Shown here: positions 34,796 to 42,226 of the stretch, piece after piece | Layout: every line of letters begins with the position of its first letter | How positions within the stretch are numbered: the first letter of the stretch is position 1 | Source: Bacteroidales bacterium | GTDB taxonomy: Bacteria > Bacteroidota > Bacteroidia > Bacteroidales > P3 | Assembly (NCBI GenBank): GCA_017480225.1 | Contig: JAFVBB010000014.1 | Span: 62,001-126,000 of the forward strand | Length of the DNA: 64,000 bases | Direction: 5' to 3' | Program-made: the position numbers and the translations under genes | Notes under the pieces: generated by a model | Database searches by the model: none | What the model saw: the letters and a program-made list of their open reading frames with translations, nothing else | What the model was told of the DNA's origin: nothing

Positions 34796-35659
34796 TTACA
34801 GGCGGGTCTGCATGGCTGCCAGCATGTTGCCGTACACGTTGTTCAGCTCGGCCACCTTGCGGGTTAGAGCGTCGACCTGCTCCTTGTACTTCATGATGCC
34901 GTCTGCCGAATCGGTGAAGTTTGTGAGCATCGAGGCCATCTTCTCCTCGAACTCCTTGTTGAGGTTCATCTGCGACGACGCATTGTTGATCTGCATCTCG
35001 TACATAGCGTTGATGCTGCTCAGGCTGGCCGACATCTTCTTCATCTCCTCTACATAGCTCACCTCGCCGCCGAGCGATTCCGCCGTCTCGCGATAGATGG
35101 TGCTGAGGGTCGATATGGCTTCGGGCGCTCCCTGCATACTCTCAAGCAGCTTGCCTGCCTGTCCGGCCACGCCGTCCATGTTGCTGACGAACTTGTCGGT
35201 GGCGGCGGTGACACTGGCCATGTTGTTCATCGAGTTGGCGCTGTCGGCCAGATTCTGCATACCTTGACCGAGGCGGTCGATGAGTTCGGGGCTTATGTTG
35301 GCGTCTTCCAGCATCTTGTCGAGCTTGGCGCTGAGCGGATCCTTGCTTACGGGCTGCGGGATTTCCACCGGGTTGCCGTCCTCGTCGAGCACCGGTTCGG
35401 TGGGCTGTTCCTCACTCATGCCGGCCAGCTCGGGGTAGACAAGGCTCCAGTCCCACTCTTTGTGAGGCGGCTCGAATGCCGAGAGGAAGAAGATGACGGT
35501 CTCCGTGCCCATGCCTATGATGAGCAGCACCTCGCCACCAGGCCAGTGGTTAATCTTGAAAAGAGCGCCGATGATGACGACTGCGGCTCCCCAGCCGTAG
35601 AGTTTGGCCATGAAGTTCTTATACGCTTTGCTGCGGACGATGTTGTCTAAGAAGCTCAT
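34796..35659 (-). CDS. gldL: T9SS proton-driven motor protein GldL/PorL
   Basis: A 287-residue protein with two N-terminal membrane spans: LYGWGAAVVIIGALFKI (residues about 21-37) and VLLIIGMGTETVIFFLSAFEPP (about 45-66). The second carries the Glu known in GldL to be part of the proton path. The cytoplasmic remainder is helical and likely coiled-coil (VASV..., MLTNFTDSADGIMKYKEQVDALTRKVAELNNVYG). GldL pentamers with two GldM copies form the rotary motor that powers type IX secretion and, in some species, gliding. The gene lies between gldK and gldM. Confidence 0.97.
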   Translation of the reverse strand: MSFLDNIVRSKAYKNFMAKLYGWGAAVVIIGALFKINHWPGGEVLLIIGMGTETVIFFLSAFEPPHKEWDWSLVYPELAGMSEEQPTEPVLDEDGNPVEIPQPVSKDPLSAKLDKMLEDANISPELIDRLGQGMQNLADSANSMNNMASVTAATDKFVSNMDGVAGQAGKLLESMQGAPEAISTLSTIYRETAESLGGEVSYVEEMKKMSASLSSINAMYEMQINNASSQMNLNKEFEEKMASMLTNFTDSADGIMKYKEQVDALTRKVAELNNVYGNMLAAMQTRL

Positions 35660-35722
35660 AATCTTTTTTGTTTAGTGTTTGTGTTTGCTTGTTGTGTGTG
35701 TTATTGCTTTGTGTTCTTTCTT

Positions 35723-37084
35723 TTAGCGGCTCACGTTGCTGGCGGTGCGCAGGTTGTCGCCCTTCACGCGGCCCAGATAGGGCTGCACGCAGCGGAAGCC
35801 GATGTAGCACTTGGCGGTGTCCATGAACTCGTAGCTGCGGGTCTGCACCTGTATGAAGTACTTTTGGTCCTTCCAGCTGCCGCCGCGTATCACCTTGCGC
35901 TTCATGGCCAGTGGGTCGTCCTCGCTGGCGTCGTAGAGGTAGACCGGGGTCACGGCGTTGGCAATCTGGTAGGTGGTCTCGTTGTAGGCGTCGAGGCACC
36001 ACTCGCTGACGTTGCCCGCCATGTCGTAGAGGCCGTAGTCGTTGGGGGCATAGTGGCCCACCATGAGGGTCTTCACGCCGCCGTCGTCGTCATAGGCGCC
36101 GCGCAGCGGCTCGTAGTTGGCCAGGAAGCATCCGTTGGGGTTGCGCACGTAGGGGCCGCCCCAGGGGTAGCTCTGCGCGGCAATGCCGCCGCGTGCGGCA
36201 AACTCCCACTCGCTCTCGGTCGGCAGGCGGAAGTCGTTGAGGGTGGAGTAGTCGATGCTCTCAAGGTAGTTGTTGAGCATGTTCGAGCGCCACACGCAGA
36301 AGGCGCGCGCCTGCCTCCAGCTCACGCCCACCACGGGGTAGTTGTCGTAGGCCGGCGACGAGAAGTAACTGCGCGTATAGTCCTCGTTCATCGAGTAGGT
36401 GTAGTCGTGCACCCAGCAGAGGGTGTCGGGGTAGATGTTGATGTACTCGCGCTGTATCTGGCTTGAGCGGTTGTTCAGACCCTTCGGGCGCACGGCAAAC
36501 GAGGTGCCGCGGTGCTCGTCCTTGGCCGCCACGCCGTTCTCTTTCTTCGACACGTCGGCATAGTCTATATAATAGTATTCATAGTTCATCTTCGACGCGT
36601 CGACCACACGGCGGTGGTTGATGTCGATGATGTAGAAACCGCCGTTTACGAGTGCCTCGCGCACCTCCTGGTCGGTGTAGTCAATCTTGGTCTTGTAGTT
36701 CAGAATGGGCGGGTCGAGGGGTTCGCCGTACTGGTCCTCCTCGATGAGGAAGCCGTCAATGCCAGCTTCGCCCAGTATGCGGCGCGCCACCGAGTCGCGC
36801 ACGGCGTACACAAACTGGCGGTACTCGTTGTTCGTGATCTCGGTCTCGTCCATGAAGAACGAGCCAATCTGCATCTTGCGGGGCTCCTGCGTTTTGCCGT
36901 AGGTGACGCTCTGCACCCCGGCGCCCATCGAGTAGTTGCCTTGGTTTATGAAGACCATGCCCTTGAGGTCGATGTCCTCAAAGAAAGGCCGGTCGGTCAC
37001 ACCGACAAGTTCGCCTTTGTTCGACGAGCTGCAGGCGCAGAAGAGCGCCGCCGTCGCTGTCAGGGAAAGAACAAGCTTCTTCAT
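35723..37084 (-). CDS. gldK: T9SS ring lipoprotein GldK/PorK
   Basis: A 453-residue lipoprotein; MKKLVLSLTATAALFCACSSS gives a lipobox at residues 15-18. The body is a formylglycine-generating-enzyme/sulfatase-modifying-factor fold: MVFINQGNYSMGAGVQ near the start, FRLPTESEWEFAARGG, YDMAGNVSEWCLDAYNE and KVIRGGSWKDQKYF. In GldK this fold is structural, not catalytic, and the protein forms the outer-membrane ring with GldN. The start was set at 37084 because it opens the signal peptide. It lies 79 bp after porP and 63 bp before gldL. Confidence 0.96.
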   Translation of the reverse strand: MKKLVLSLTATAALFCACSSSNKGELVGVTDRPFFEDIDLKGMVFINQGNYSMGAGVQSVTYGKTQEPRKMQIGSFFMDETEITNNEYRQFVYAVRDSVARRILGEAGIDGFLIEEDQYGEPLDPPILNYKTKIDYTDQEVREALVNGGFYIIDINHRRVVDASKMNYEYYYIDYADVSKKENGVAAKDEHRGTSFAVRPKGLNNRSSQIQREYINIYPDTLCWVHDYTYSMNEDYTRSYFSSPAYDNYPVVGVSWRQARAFCVWRSNMLNNYLESIDYSTLNDFRLPTESEWEFAARGGIAAQSYPWGGPYVRNPNGCFLANYEPLRGAYDDDGGVKTLMVGHYAPNDYGLYDMAGNVSEWCLDAYNETTYQIANAVTPVYLYDASEDDPLAMKRKVIRGGSWKDQKYFIQVQTRSYEFMDTAKCYIGFRCVQPYLGRVKGDNLRTASNVSR

Positions 37085-37163
37085 ATTTTTCGTAGTGTTT
37101 TTGTTATCTAAACGCTGTTTTTCTAAAATTGTTTCTTCTTTAAGATTATTTATGCCGCCGTGC

Positions 37164-38216
37164 CTACAGCAGGAAGCGCGTCGTGCGCGACACCGTCGGC
37201 GGCTTCTGCGGGGTGACGAGGCGGAACGTGCCGTTGAGGAACACCTCGAGCGACCCCAGGCTGCGGCCCGACTTGAACCCGCCGAAGGCCGACGTCGTGA
37301 GGTCGTAGGCCACGCCAACACGCAGCCAGTTGAGGTTGGTGAAGTTCCAGTTCACGCCCGCCAGGAAGGTCACGGCGTCGTTGATCCTGTAGCCCAGCCC
37401 GCCCCAGAAGAGGCTCTCGTAGTCGAGCAGCAGCGCCGCCTCGGCCTGGAATATCGAGAAGTCGGTCGTCTTCGCCATCACCGAGGGCTTCAGCTTGAAC
37501 GAGGGGTTGTATGGGAAAGTGTACTCGTAGCCGCCGATGAAGTACACCGTGCGGGCGTTGCCCCAGTTGAGCACGTCGCTGTGCGACCCCAGCAGGTTCT
37601 TCACCGATAGGCCGAGGTAGTACTCGCCGGGCACCTGATAGTAGAGGCCGGTCGACACGTCAATCATGAACTCGCTCAGGTCCTGTCCGTTCACAAGCGG
37701 GTCGCCCGATGCGCCGGTCGTCTGCCCGGGGCGGCCGGAAAGGTCGTCGATGCCGCGCAGGTCCGACGTGTTGAAGCTGAAGTTGTAGATGTTGGCCTCG
37801 ATGCCGGCGGCCAGGGTGCCGCGACCCCAGTAGATGCGGAAGGCATAGTCGAGGTTTATTGTCGTGTTGTCGTGGTAGCCGATGCTTTCAGAGTTGAAGG
37901 TGAGTCCCAGGCCGCCGTGCAGGAAGTTCACGGGCAGGTCGATGGAGGCCAGGTAGTTGGTGGGGGTCTTCCCGGCAGCCAGGTTCGCCGTCGGCGCCTG
38001 CAGGTCGAGCCCCATCCACTGGTTGTTGTAGAGCAGCGACACCGACACCGCGCCCGACACACCGGCGTAGGCCGGGTTGTAGCTCAGCTGGTTGAACATA
38101 AAATGCGAGTACTGGCCTTCATTCTGGGCAGCCGCAACCGAGAAAAACAACGCCATCACAACAAAAAGTGACGCTGTTTTGCCCGCACCGCGACGTGTTG
38201 AGTATGTGTGTTCCAT
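37164..38216 (-). CDS. porP: PorP/SprF family T9SS outer-membrane protein
   Basis: A 350-residue outer-membrane barrel with a signal peptide (TASLFVVMALFFSVAAAQ). Family blocks: QYSHFMFNQLSYNPAYAGV at the mature N-terminus, LGLTFNSESIGYHDNTTINLDYAFRI, and GGYEYTFPYNPSFKLKPSVM. PorP/SprF proteins work with T9SS, in some cases anchoring specific cargo. The order porP-gldK-gldL-gldM-gldN matches P. gingivalis porPKLMN. The start at 38216 (MEHTYSTRRG) is one of two possible; an upstream ATG at 38261 would add 15 residues. It is driven by the promoter at 38300-38330. Confidence 0.93.
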   Translation of the reverse strand: MEHTYSTRRGAGKTASLFVVMALFFSVAAAQNEGQYSHFMFNQLSYNPAYAGVSGAVSVSLLYNNQWMGLDLQAPTANLAAGKTPTNYLASIDLPVNFLHGGLGLTFNSESIGYHDNTTINLDYAFRIYWGRGTLAAGIEANIYNFSFNTSDLRGIDDLSGRPGQTTGASGDPLVNGQDLSEFMIDVSTGLYYQVPGEYYLGLSVKNLLGSHSDVLNWGNARTVYFIGGYEYTFPYNPSFKLKPSVMAKTTDFSIFQAEAALLLDYESLFWGGLGYRINDAVTFLAGVNWNFTNLNWLRVGVAYDLTTSAFGGFKSGRSLGSLEVFLNGTFRLVTPQKPPTVSRTTRFLL

Positions 38217-38299
38217 TAACACAATGGTCTGTGTATTAGTCTTCTTAACTACTTTTTGCACAACCCGCCACCTCCACTTGGGGTGCGGAATTGATTGTG

Positions 38300-38330
38300 C
38301 AAAGATAATAATTTTTATTTATGCGGCAAA
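38300..38330 (-). promoter_or_regulatory. promoter of the porP-gldKLMN operon
   Basis: On the minus strand TTTG (38330-38327), 19-bp spacer, TATCTTTG (38307-38300), then CACA. Perfect -33/-7 match of the Bacteroidota type; the leader to the ATG at 38216 is about 75 nt. Confidence 0.8.
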
Positions 38331-38483
38331 AAAAACTTTTCTTTTTTAACAAAACCAAGCCCTCGTCCCTTGCCGCGCCTTTCGCCCGGAGGCAAAATCG
38401 TGCAGCCGATGTAAGATTTTTGCTAAATACCTGAAAAACCGATTGTTGTGTAAAGATAACGGCAGGGGGTAATAATGTCATTT

Positions 38484-38628
38484 GCAAGTGGCTGTAAATC
38501 AGCGTTGAGGATAGACCAACTCCTACTCAACTCCTACTCATCGCCTACCCAACTCCTTGTCAACACCTGCATTTGTAGGAGATGACAAGCAGTTGAAATG
38601 TGCTTGACATGATGTTGACGCTTTCTTG
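38484..38628. repeat. 11-bp unit inverted array, group B copy 3
   Basis: After GCAAGTGGCTGTAAATCAG (38484-38502) come AACTCCTACTC twice, ATCGCCTACCC, AACTCCTTGTC and AACACCTGCAT (38518-38572). The inverted side continues TGTAGGAGATG, ACAAGCAGTTG, AAATGTGCTTG, ACATGATGTTG and ACGCTTTCTTG (38574-38628). CTTGTCA at 38556 pairs with TGACAAG ending at 38589. It is nearly identical to the copy at 11277 on the left side and differs on the right side. Confidence 0.88.
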
Positions 38629-38656
38629 ACACTGCTGCTGGCTGCGCCGCGGGGAA

Positions 38657-38690
38657 AAAGAAAAGCCGCCCTCCGTGGCTTTGCGGCCTT
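38657..38690 (-). terminator. probable terminator after the RlpA-like gene
   Basis: On the minus strand GCCGC and GCGGC (or AAAGCC and GGCTTT) enclose a loop, followed by TTTTCTTTTTCC, 45-80 bp past the stop. Confidence 0.5.
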
Positions 38691-38735
38691 TGGGGGCGGG
38701 CTGGGGAATGGCTGGGGATGTGGTTGTTGCGCGCG

Positions 38736-39476
38736 CTAATCGGCCATCACCACGCGCGCTTGTGGGTAGAGGGCGCGCAGCTGCCTGCGCAGGCGGTCGG
38801 CGTCGGCCCGGCTTTGGTGCAGCTCGAGGGTGAGGCGCAGCGCGGTGCCGCCCTCCAGCGTGTCTACCGTCAGGCTGCCGCTGTGGCTTTCGGGCAGGCG
38901 TTGTGCCAGCTCGAAGGCCTCGCCGTGGGTGGCGACGGTGGCCAGCAGCAGGTTGTAGCCGCCAATTGGGTCGGTGTCAGGCTCTTTGGTGGGTTTGGGG
39001 TCGGGCTTCGGGGCGGCGGCTGGCTTGGCTGCCGCGGGGGGCAGGGGCAGGCGTGTGCGCACCGAGTCGAAGCGCGCGTCCTGCGCCAGGCAGCGTTGCT
39101 CGTAGCCCGGTGGCAGCACGCGTACCGTCACCGGCTGGCAGCCGCGTATGCCGATGGCGTTGGCGGCCCGGTGGCTGAGGTCGATCACGCCGCGCTTGGG
39201 GCAGCGGTCGTTCACCTTCACAATCACCTGCAGGCCTGTGTTGCGGTTGGTTACAAGTATGTGTGTGCCAAGCTTTATGCGCCAGTGGGCGGCGGTGAAC
39301 TTGTTTTGGTCGAACACCTCGCCGCTGGCTGTCTTGCGCCCCTCGAAGCGGTCGTGGTAGAAGGTGCCCTGGTTGGGGTAGACGCTCACGGTGTCGAGGT
39401 GCGAGTAGTTCTGCGCCGACGCCGTGGCGGCGGCTGCCAGCAGGGCGAGCGTAGCTATGGCGAGGCGGGTCACCAT
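38736..39476 (-). CDS. RlpA-like septal ring protein with SPOR domain
   Basis: A 246-residue exported protein. Signal peptide: MVTRLAIATLALLAAAATASA. Residues 35-120 form the double-psi beta-barrel (GTFYHDRFEGRKTASGEVFDQ, VNDRCPKRGVIDLSHRAANAIG). A Pro/Ala/Lys linker (about 140-165) leads to a SPOR-like C-terminal domain (YNLLLATVATHGEAFELAQRLPE) that would bind glycan strands lacking stem peptides at the septum. RlpA family members can be lytic transglycosylases; here the catalytic region reads NDRCPK rather than NDRGPF. The ATG at 39476 overlaps kdsC by 7 bp. Confidence 0.87.
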   Translation of the reverse strand: MVTRLAIATLALLAAAATASAQNYSHLDTVSVYPNQGTFYHDRFEGRKTASGEVFDQNKFTAAHWRIKLGTHILVTNRNTGLQVIVKVNDRCPKRGVIDLSHRAANAIGIRGCQPVTVRVLPPGYEQRCLAQDARFDSVRTRLPLPPAAAKPAAAPKPDPKPTKEPDTDPIGGYNLLLATVATHGEAFELAQRLPESHSGSLTVDTLEGGTALRLTLELHQSRADADRLRRQLRALYPQARVVMAD

Positions 39477-39991
39477 AGCACGGCGTCGTCGTGGAACCAG
39501 CAACCGTGCAGGCGCATCACCTGCTCTATCACGTCGCGCACCGCGCCGCGGCCTCCGGGGCAGTGCGACACGTAGTCTGCCGCCTCTTTTATCTCCACCG
39601 CCGCGTCGGCAGGGCATGTGCCCACCCCGGCGCGGAGCATCACGGGGTAGTCGGGCAGGTCGTCGCCCATGTAGAGCACCTGGCTGTCGTCCAGGTGGTT
39701 GGTTGCCAGGAAGCGCTCGTAGGCGGCCATCTTGTCGGCGCAGCCGGTGTAGCATTGCTCGACGCCGAGCGAGCGCATACGGTTGTCGATGGAGGCCGAG
39801 GTGGCCCCGCTGATCACGGCCACGGTGTAGCCCTTGCGCACGGCATACTGCACGGCGAAGCCGTCCTTGATGTTGCCGGCGCGTATGGTCTCGCCGCTGG
39901 CGGTGACCCACACCGAGCCGTCGGTCATCACTCCGTCGAAGTCGAAGACCAGGGCGCGTATGGGGTGCAGTTTCTCTTTGTAGTTTATCAT
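39470..39991 (-). CDS. kdsC: KDO-8-phosphate phosphatase (HAD superfamily)
   Basis: A 173-residue cytoplasmic HAD phosphatase. FDFDGVMTDGSVW carries the nucleophile and acid Asp; RAGNIKDGFAVQYA, VISGATSASIDNR (motif II) and LYMGDDLPDYPVM (motif IV) are KdsC-like. It removes phosphate from KDO-8-P during lipopolysaccharide core synthesis. The size without a cap domain fits the C0 type. It overlaps the RlpA-like gene by 7 bp and lies 16 bp after the deacetylase-like gene. Confidence 0.93.
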   Translation of the reverse strand: MINYKEKLHPIRALVFDFDGVMTDGSVWVTASGETIRAGNIKDGFAVQYAVRKGYTVAVISGATSASIDNRMRSLGVEQCYTGCADKMAAYERFLATNHLDDSQVLYMGDDLPDYPVMLRAGVGTCPADAAVEIKEAADYVSHCPGGRGAVRDVIEQVMRLHGCWFHDDAVLW

Positions 39992-40007
39992 TGTGTCTGC
40001 CTTTGGG

Positions 40008-41318
40008 TTAGGGGCGAGCCCATTCGAGTGTCTGCTCGTACACCCCGCGCCATTGCTGCCATCCGTCGTAGGCCGAGAGGTTCTGGTTGTGGATTATGGC
40101 GCAGTAGGTGCCGTCCACGCGCCGCACGCTGTCGATGAGCTTCCGGTAGAGGTCGAGGGCCTGGCCGGGGTCGAGCCCCATGTGGCTCTTCAGCGCGGTG
40201 TCCATGGCGCAGAAGGGGTGGATGGTGAGCTCGGTCTCAAAGTCGCGCTCGAGGTCGTAGAAAGGGTATGGCGAGCTGATGCCCGCGCGGAAGCCTGCGG
40301 TGTCGGCAAAGCCCATGGTGTAGTCGTGGCGCAGGCCGGCGTGGAGCAGGGCGCGGTAGCTTTGCGGCAGCCGCAGCCGCAGGAAGTGGTAGCGTGAGCG
40401 CACTATGTGGCGGTGCAGTATCTGCTGCAGGCGGTCGGTCTCGACGTCGACCAGGCGTGGGTTGTCGAGCGAGTTGTAGCTTGGGTGTATGCCCATCTTG
40501 GCGTAGTCGCCCAGGTGCTGCAGCAGCTGGCGTGTGTGGCTTTGGTGGTAGTTGGCCGGTTTGTCGTAGAGGTCGTAGTCGGCCAGCAGGGCGAAGAAGA
40601 GCAGGTGCGAGTCGGGCGAGCGGCGGTGTTGGCCGATGATGTAGTCGAATGTGTCGAAGGGGTCAGGCTCGCGCCGCGCCAGCACGCGCAGCCGTTGGCG
40701 CACGGCGGCCAGGTCGCGCCGCGCCAGCAGGTCGCGCCCAAGCCCCATCAGCGTGCGGTAGAGGCCTTTGTGGCGGTAGCACCAGGCTGTGTCTATGTCT
40801 ACCGTCTGCACCATCTGGTAGCGCCGCTGGCCGAAGGTGAAGCCCGGATAGGCCTGCTCCACGGCGCCGCGCAGCAGCATGGCCCATTGGTCGACCACCG
40901 GCTCGGTGGCGAAGCCGTGCTGCACGGCCAGGTGGCCGTCGCTCTGGAAGCGCCCGTGCGCGTCCTGCCGGTGGGGCAGGTATTCCTCGTAGCGGCTCAC
41001 CATGTAGAAGGTTGCCGCCAGCGGGTCGAAGGGGAACGCCACGCCCTGTCCCAGCACGGGGAAGAGCATCCACTGCCCGTCGTGGCAGAAGGGGCGCGGC
41101 TCCTGCTCGTCGATGCTGGTCTCGAAGAGCAGGCTGGCGGCCTTGACGTAGAGCCCTCCTGCCAGCCTCCGGCCGTAGCACAGCTTGGCGTCGGCGTGGC
41201 GGGCGTAGACCTGCTCGTCGGTGGTTATGCCGAAGGGGGTGTGCAGCACGTCGCGCAGCAGCACGTTGAGCGTGTAGCCCAGCCGGTTTGTGAGCCGTGG
41301 TGTGTAGATCAGCAGCAT
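40008..41318 (-). CDS. polysaccharide deacetylase-like protein (DUF7033 type)
   Basis: A 436-residue protein starting MLLIYTPRLTNRLGYTLN. Segments VAFPFDPLAATFYMVSRYEEYLPHRQDAHGRF, TVDIDTAWCYRHKGLYRTLMG, IGQHRRSPDSHLLFFALLADYD, MGIHPSYNS and GLRHDYTMGFADTAGFRAG match Bacteroidota proteins annotated as polysaccharide deacetylase family with an N-terminal DUF7033. The HPSYNS and HDYTMGF blocks correspond to metal and catalytic regions of NodB-like enzymes. The substrate is unknown. Its ATG overlaps the LD-carboxypeptidase stop by 10 bp, so the upstream gene and this one are cotranscribed. Confidence 0.83.
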   Translation of the reverse strand: MLLIYTPRLTNRLGYTLNVLLRDVLHTPFGITTDEQVYARHADAKLCYGRRLAGGLYVKAASLLFETSIDEQEPRPFCHDGQWMLFPVLGQGVAFPFDPLAATFYMVSRYEEYLPHRQDAHGRFQSDGHLAVQHGFATEPVVDQWAMLLRGAVEQAYPGFTFGQRRYQMVQTVDIDTAWCYRHKGLYRTLMGLGRDLLARRDLAAVRQRLRVLARREPDPFDTFDYIIGQHRRSPDSHLLFFALLADYDLYDKPANYHQSHTRQLLQHLGDYAKMGIHPSYNSLDNPRLVDVETDRLQQILHRHIVRSRYHFLRLRLPQSYRALLHAGLRHDYTMGFADTAGFRAGISSPYPFYDLERDFETELTIHPFCAMDTALKSHMGLDPGQALDLYRKLIDSVRRVDGTYCAIIHNQNLSAYDGWQQWRGVYEQTLEWARP

Positions 41319-42226
41319 AAATCGGCTGCAAAGATACGACAATTATTCCGATTGTCGCAAGAAATGTTCAGGCGCTCGCCCAGCGGCAGGGCCATGTTGC
41401 CGCCGCCGAGGTGGCCGAATGGAGCCCCGAAAATCACCGGGAAGCCCAGCCCGGCGGTGGCCTGCCTCACTATCTGCACGGCGTCCATGCCGAAGGGCAC
41501 CGTGTTGTCGTGCAGGTCGGTCATGCCGCCCACCAGCAGCGCCCGCAGGCCGTCGAGCATTCCGGCGCGGCGCAGGGCCTGCATCATGCGGTCGATGTGG
41601 TAGAGGTACTCGTCGAGGTCCTCTATCAGCAGCACGCGTCCGCGCGTGCGGGGCTGCGATGCCGAGCCCAGCAGGCTGTAGACGATGCTCAGGTTGCCTC
41701 CCACCACCTCCACGCCGCGCAGCTCCACGCCGCTGTCGCTGCCCTCGGCGGCCTGCCAGCCGATGTCGACCGGGTGGCCGAAAAGCGCGCGCCGCAGGCT
41801 CTCGGTGGCAGGGGTGGGGCAGGGGGTGAAGTTGATGGGCATGGTGGCGTGGAGCGTGGGCAGCCCCAGCCGCGAGGCGTGGCAGTGCACCACGGTGAAG
41901 TCGCTGTAGCCCACCAGCCACTTGGGCTTTGCCAGCAGCGGCGTGAAGTCGAGGCGGTCGATGACGCGCACCGTGCCGTAGCCGCCACGGCAGCACACAA
42001 TGGCCTTGACCGAGGGGTCGTCGATGAGGCTCTGCATGATGGCGGCGCGGTGGGCGTCGTCGCCTGCCAGCTGCCCGGCGCGGGCATAGAGGCCGACTGG
42101 CACCATCACCTCCAGCCCCCAGCCGTGCAGTGTGTCGATGGCGGGCTGCATCTCTTCTGGTGTGACGGCGCGCGCCGTGGCGCACAGGGCCACGCGGTCG
42201 CCGGGCTGCAGCGGGGGTGTCTTCAT
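41309..42226 (-). CDS. LD-carboxypeptidase (peptidase family S66)
   Basis: A 305-residue enzyme of the S66 family, which removes the terminal D-Ala from murein tetrapeptides during recycling. Motifs: GDRVALCATARAVTPEE near the start, CCRGGYGTVRVIDRLDF, the nucleophile region WLVGYSDFTVVH (Ser), and LLIEDLDEYLYHIDRMM (Glu/His region). It has no signal peptide, so it acts in the cytoplasm. It starts with an ATGA overlap on the methyltransferase gene at 42223-42226. Confidence 0.9.
   Translation of the reverse strand: MKTPPLQPGDRVALCATARAVTPEEMQPAIDTLHGWGLEVMVPVGLYARAGQLAGDDAHRAAIMQSLIDDPSVKAIVCCRGGYGTVRVIDRLDFTPLLAKPKWLVGYSDFTVVHCHASRLGLPTLHATMPINFTPCPTPATESLRRALFGHPVDIGWQAAEGSDSGVELRGVEVVGGNLSIVYSLLGSASQPRTRGRVLLIEDLDEYLYHIDRMMQALRRAGMLDGLRALLVGGMTDLHDNTVPFGMDAVQIVRQATAGLGFPVIFGAPFGHLGGGNMALPLGERLNISCDNRNNCRIFAADLCC

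Larger units (their letters stand above)
38217..38735. other. 519-bp intergenic region with T9SS promoter, group B array, terminator
   Basis: The largest gap in the window. It holds the T9SS operon promoter (38300-38330), the outer motif GCAAGTGGCTGTAAATCA (38484-38501), the group B array (38518-38628) and a probable rlpA terminator (38657-38690). Confidence 0.7.
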
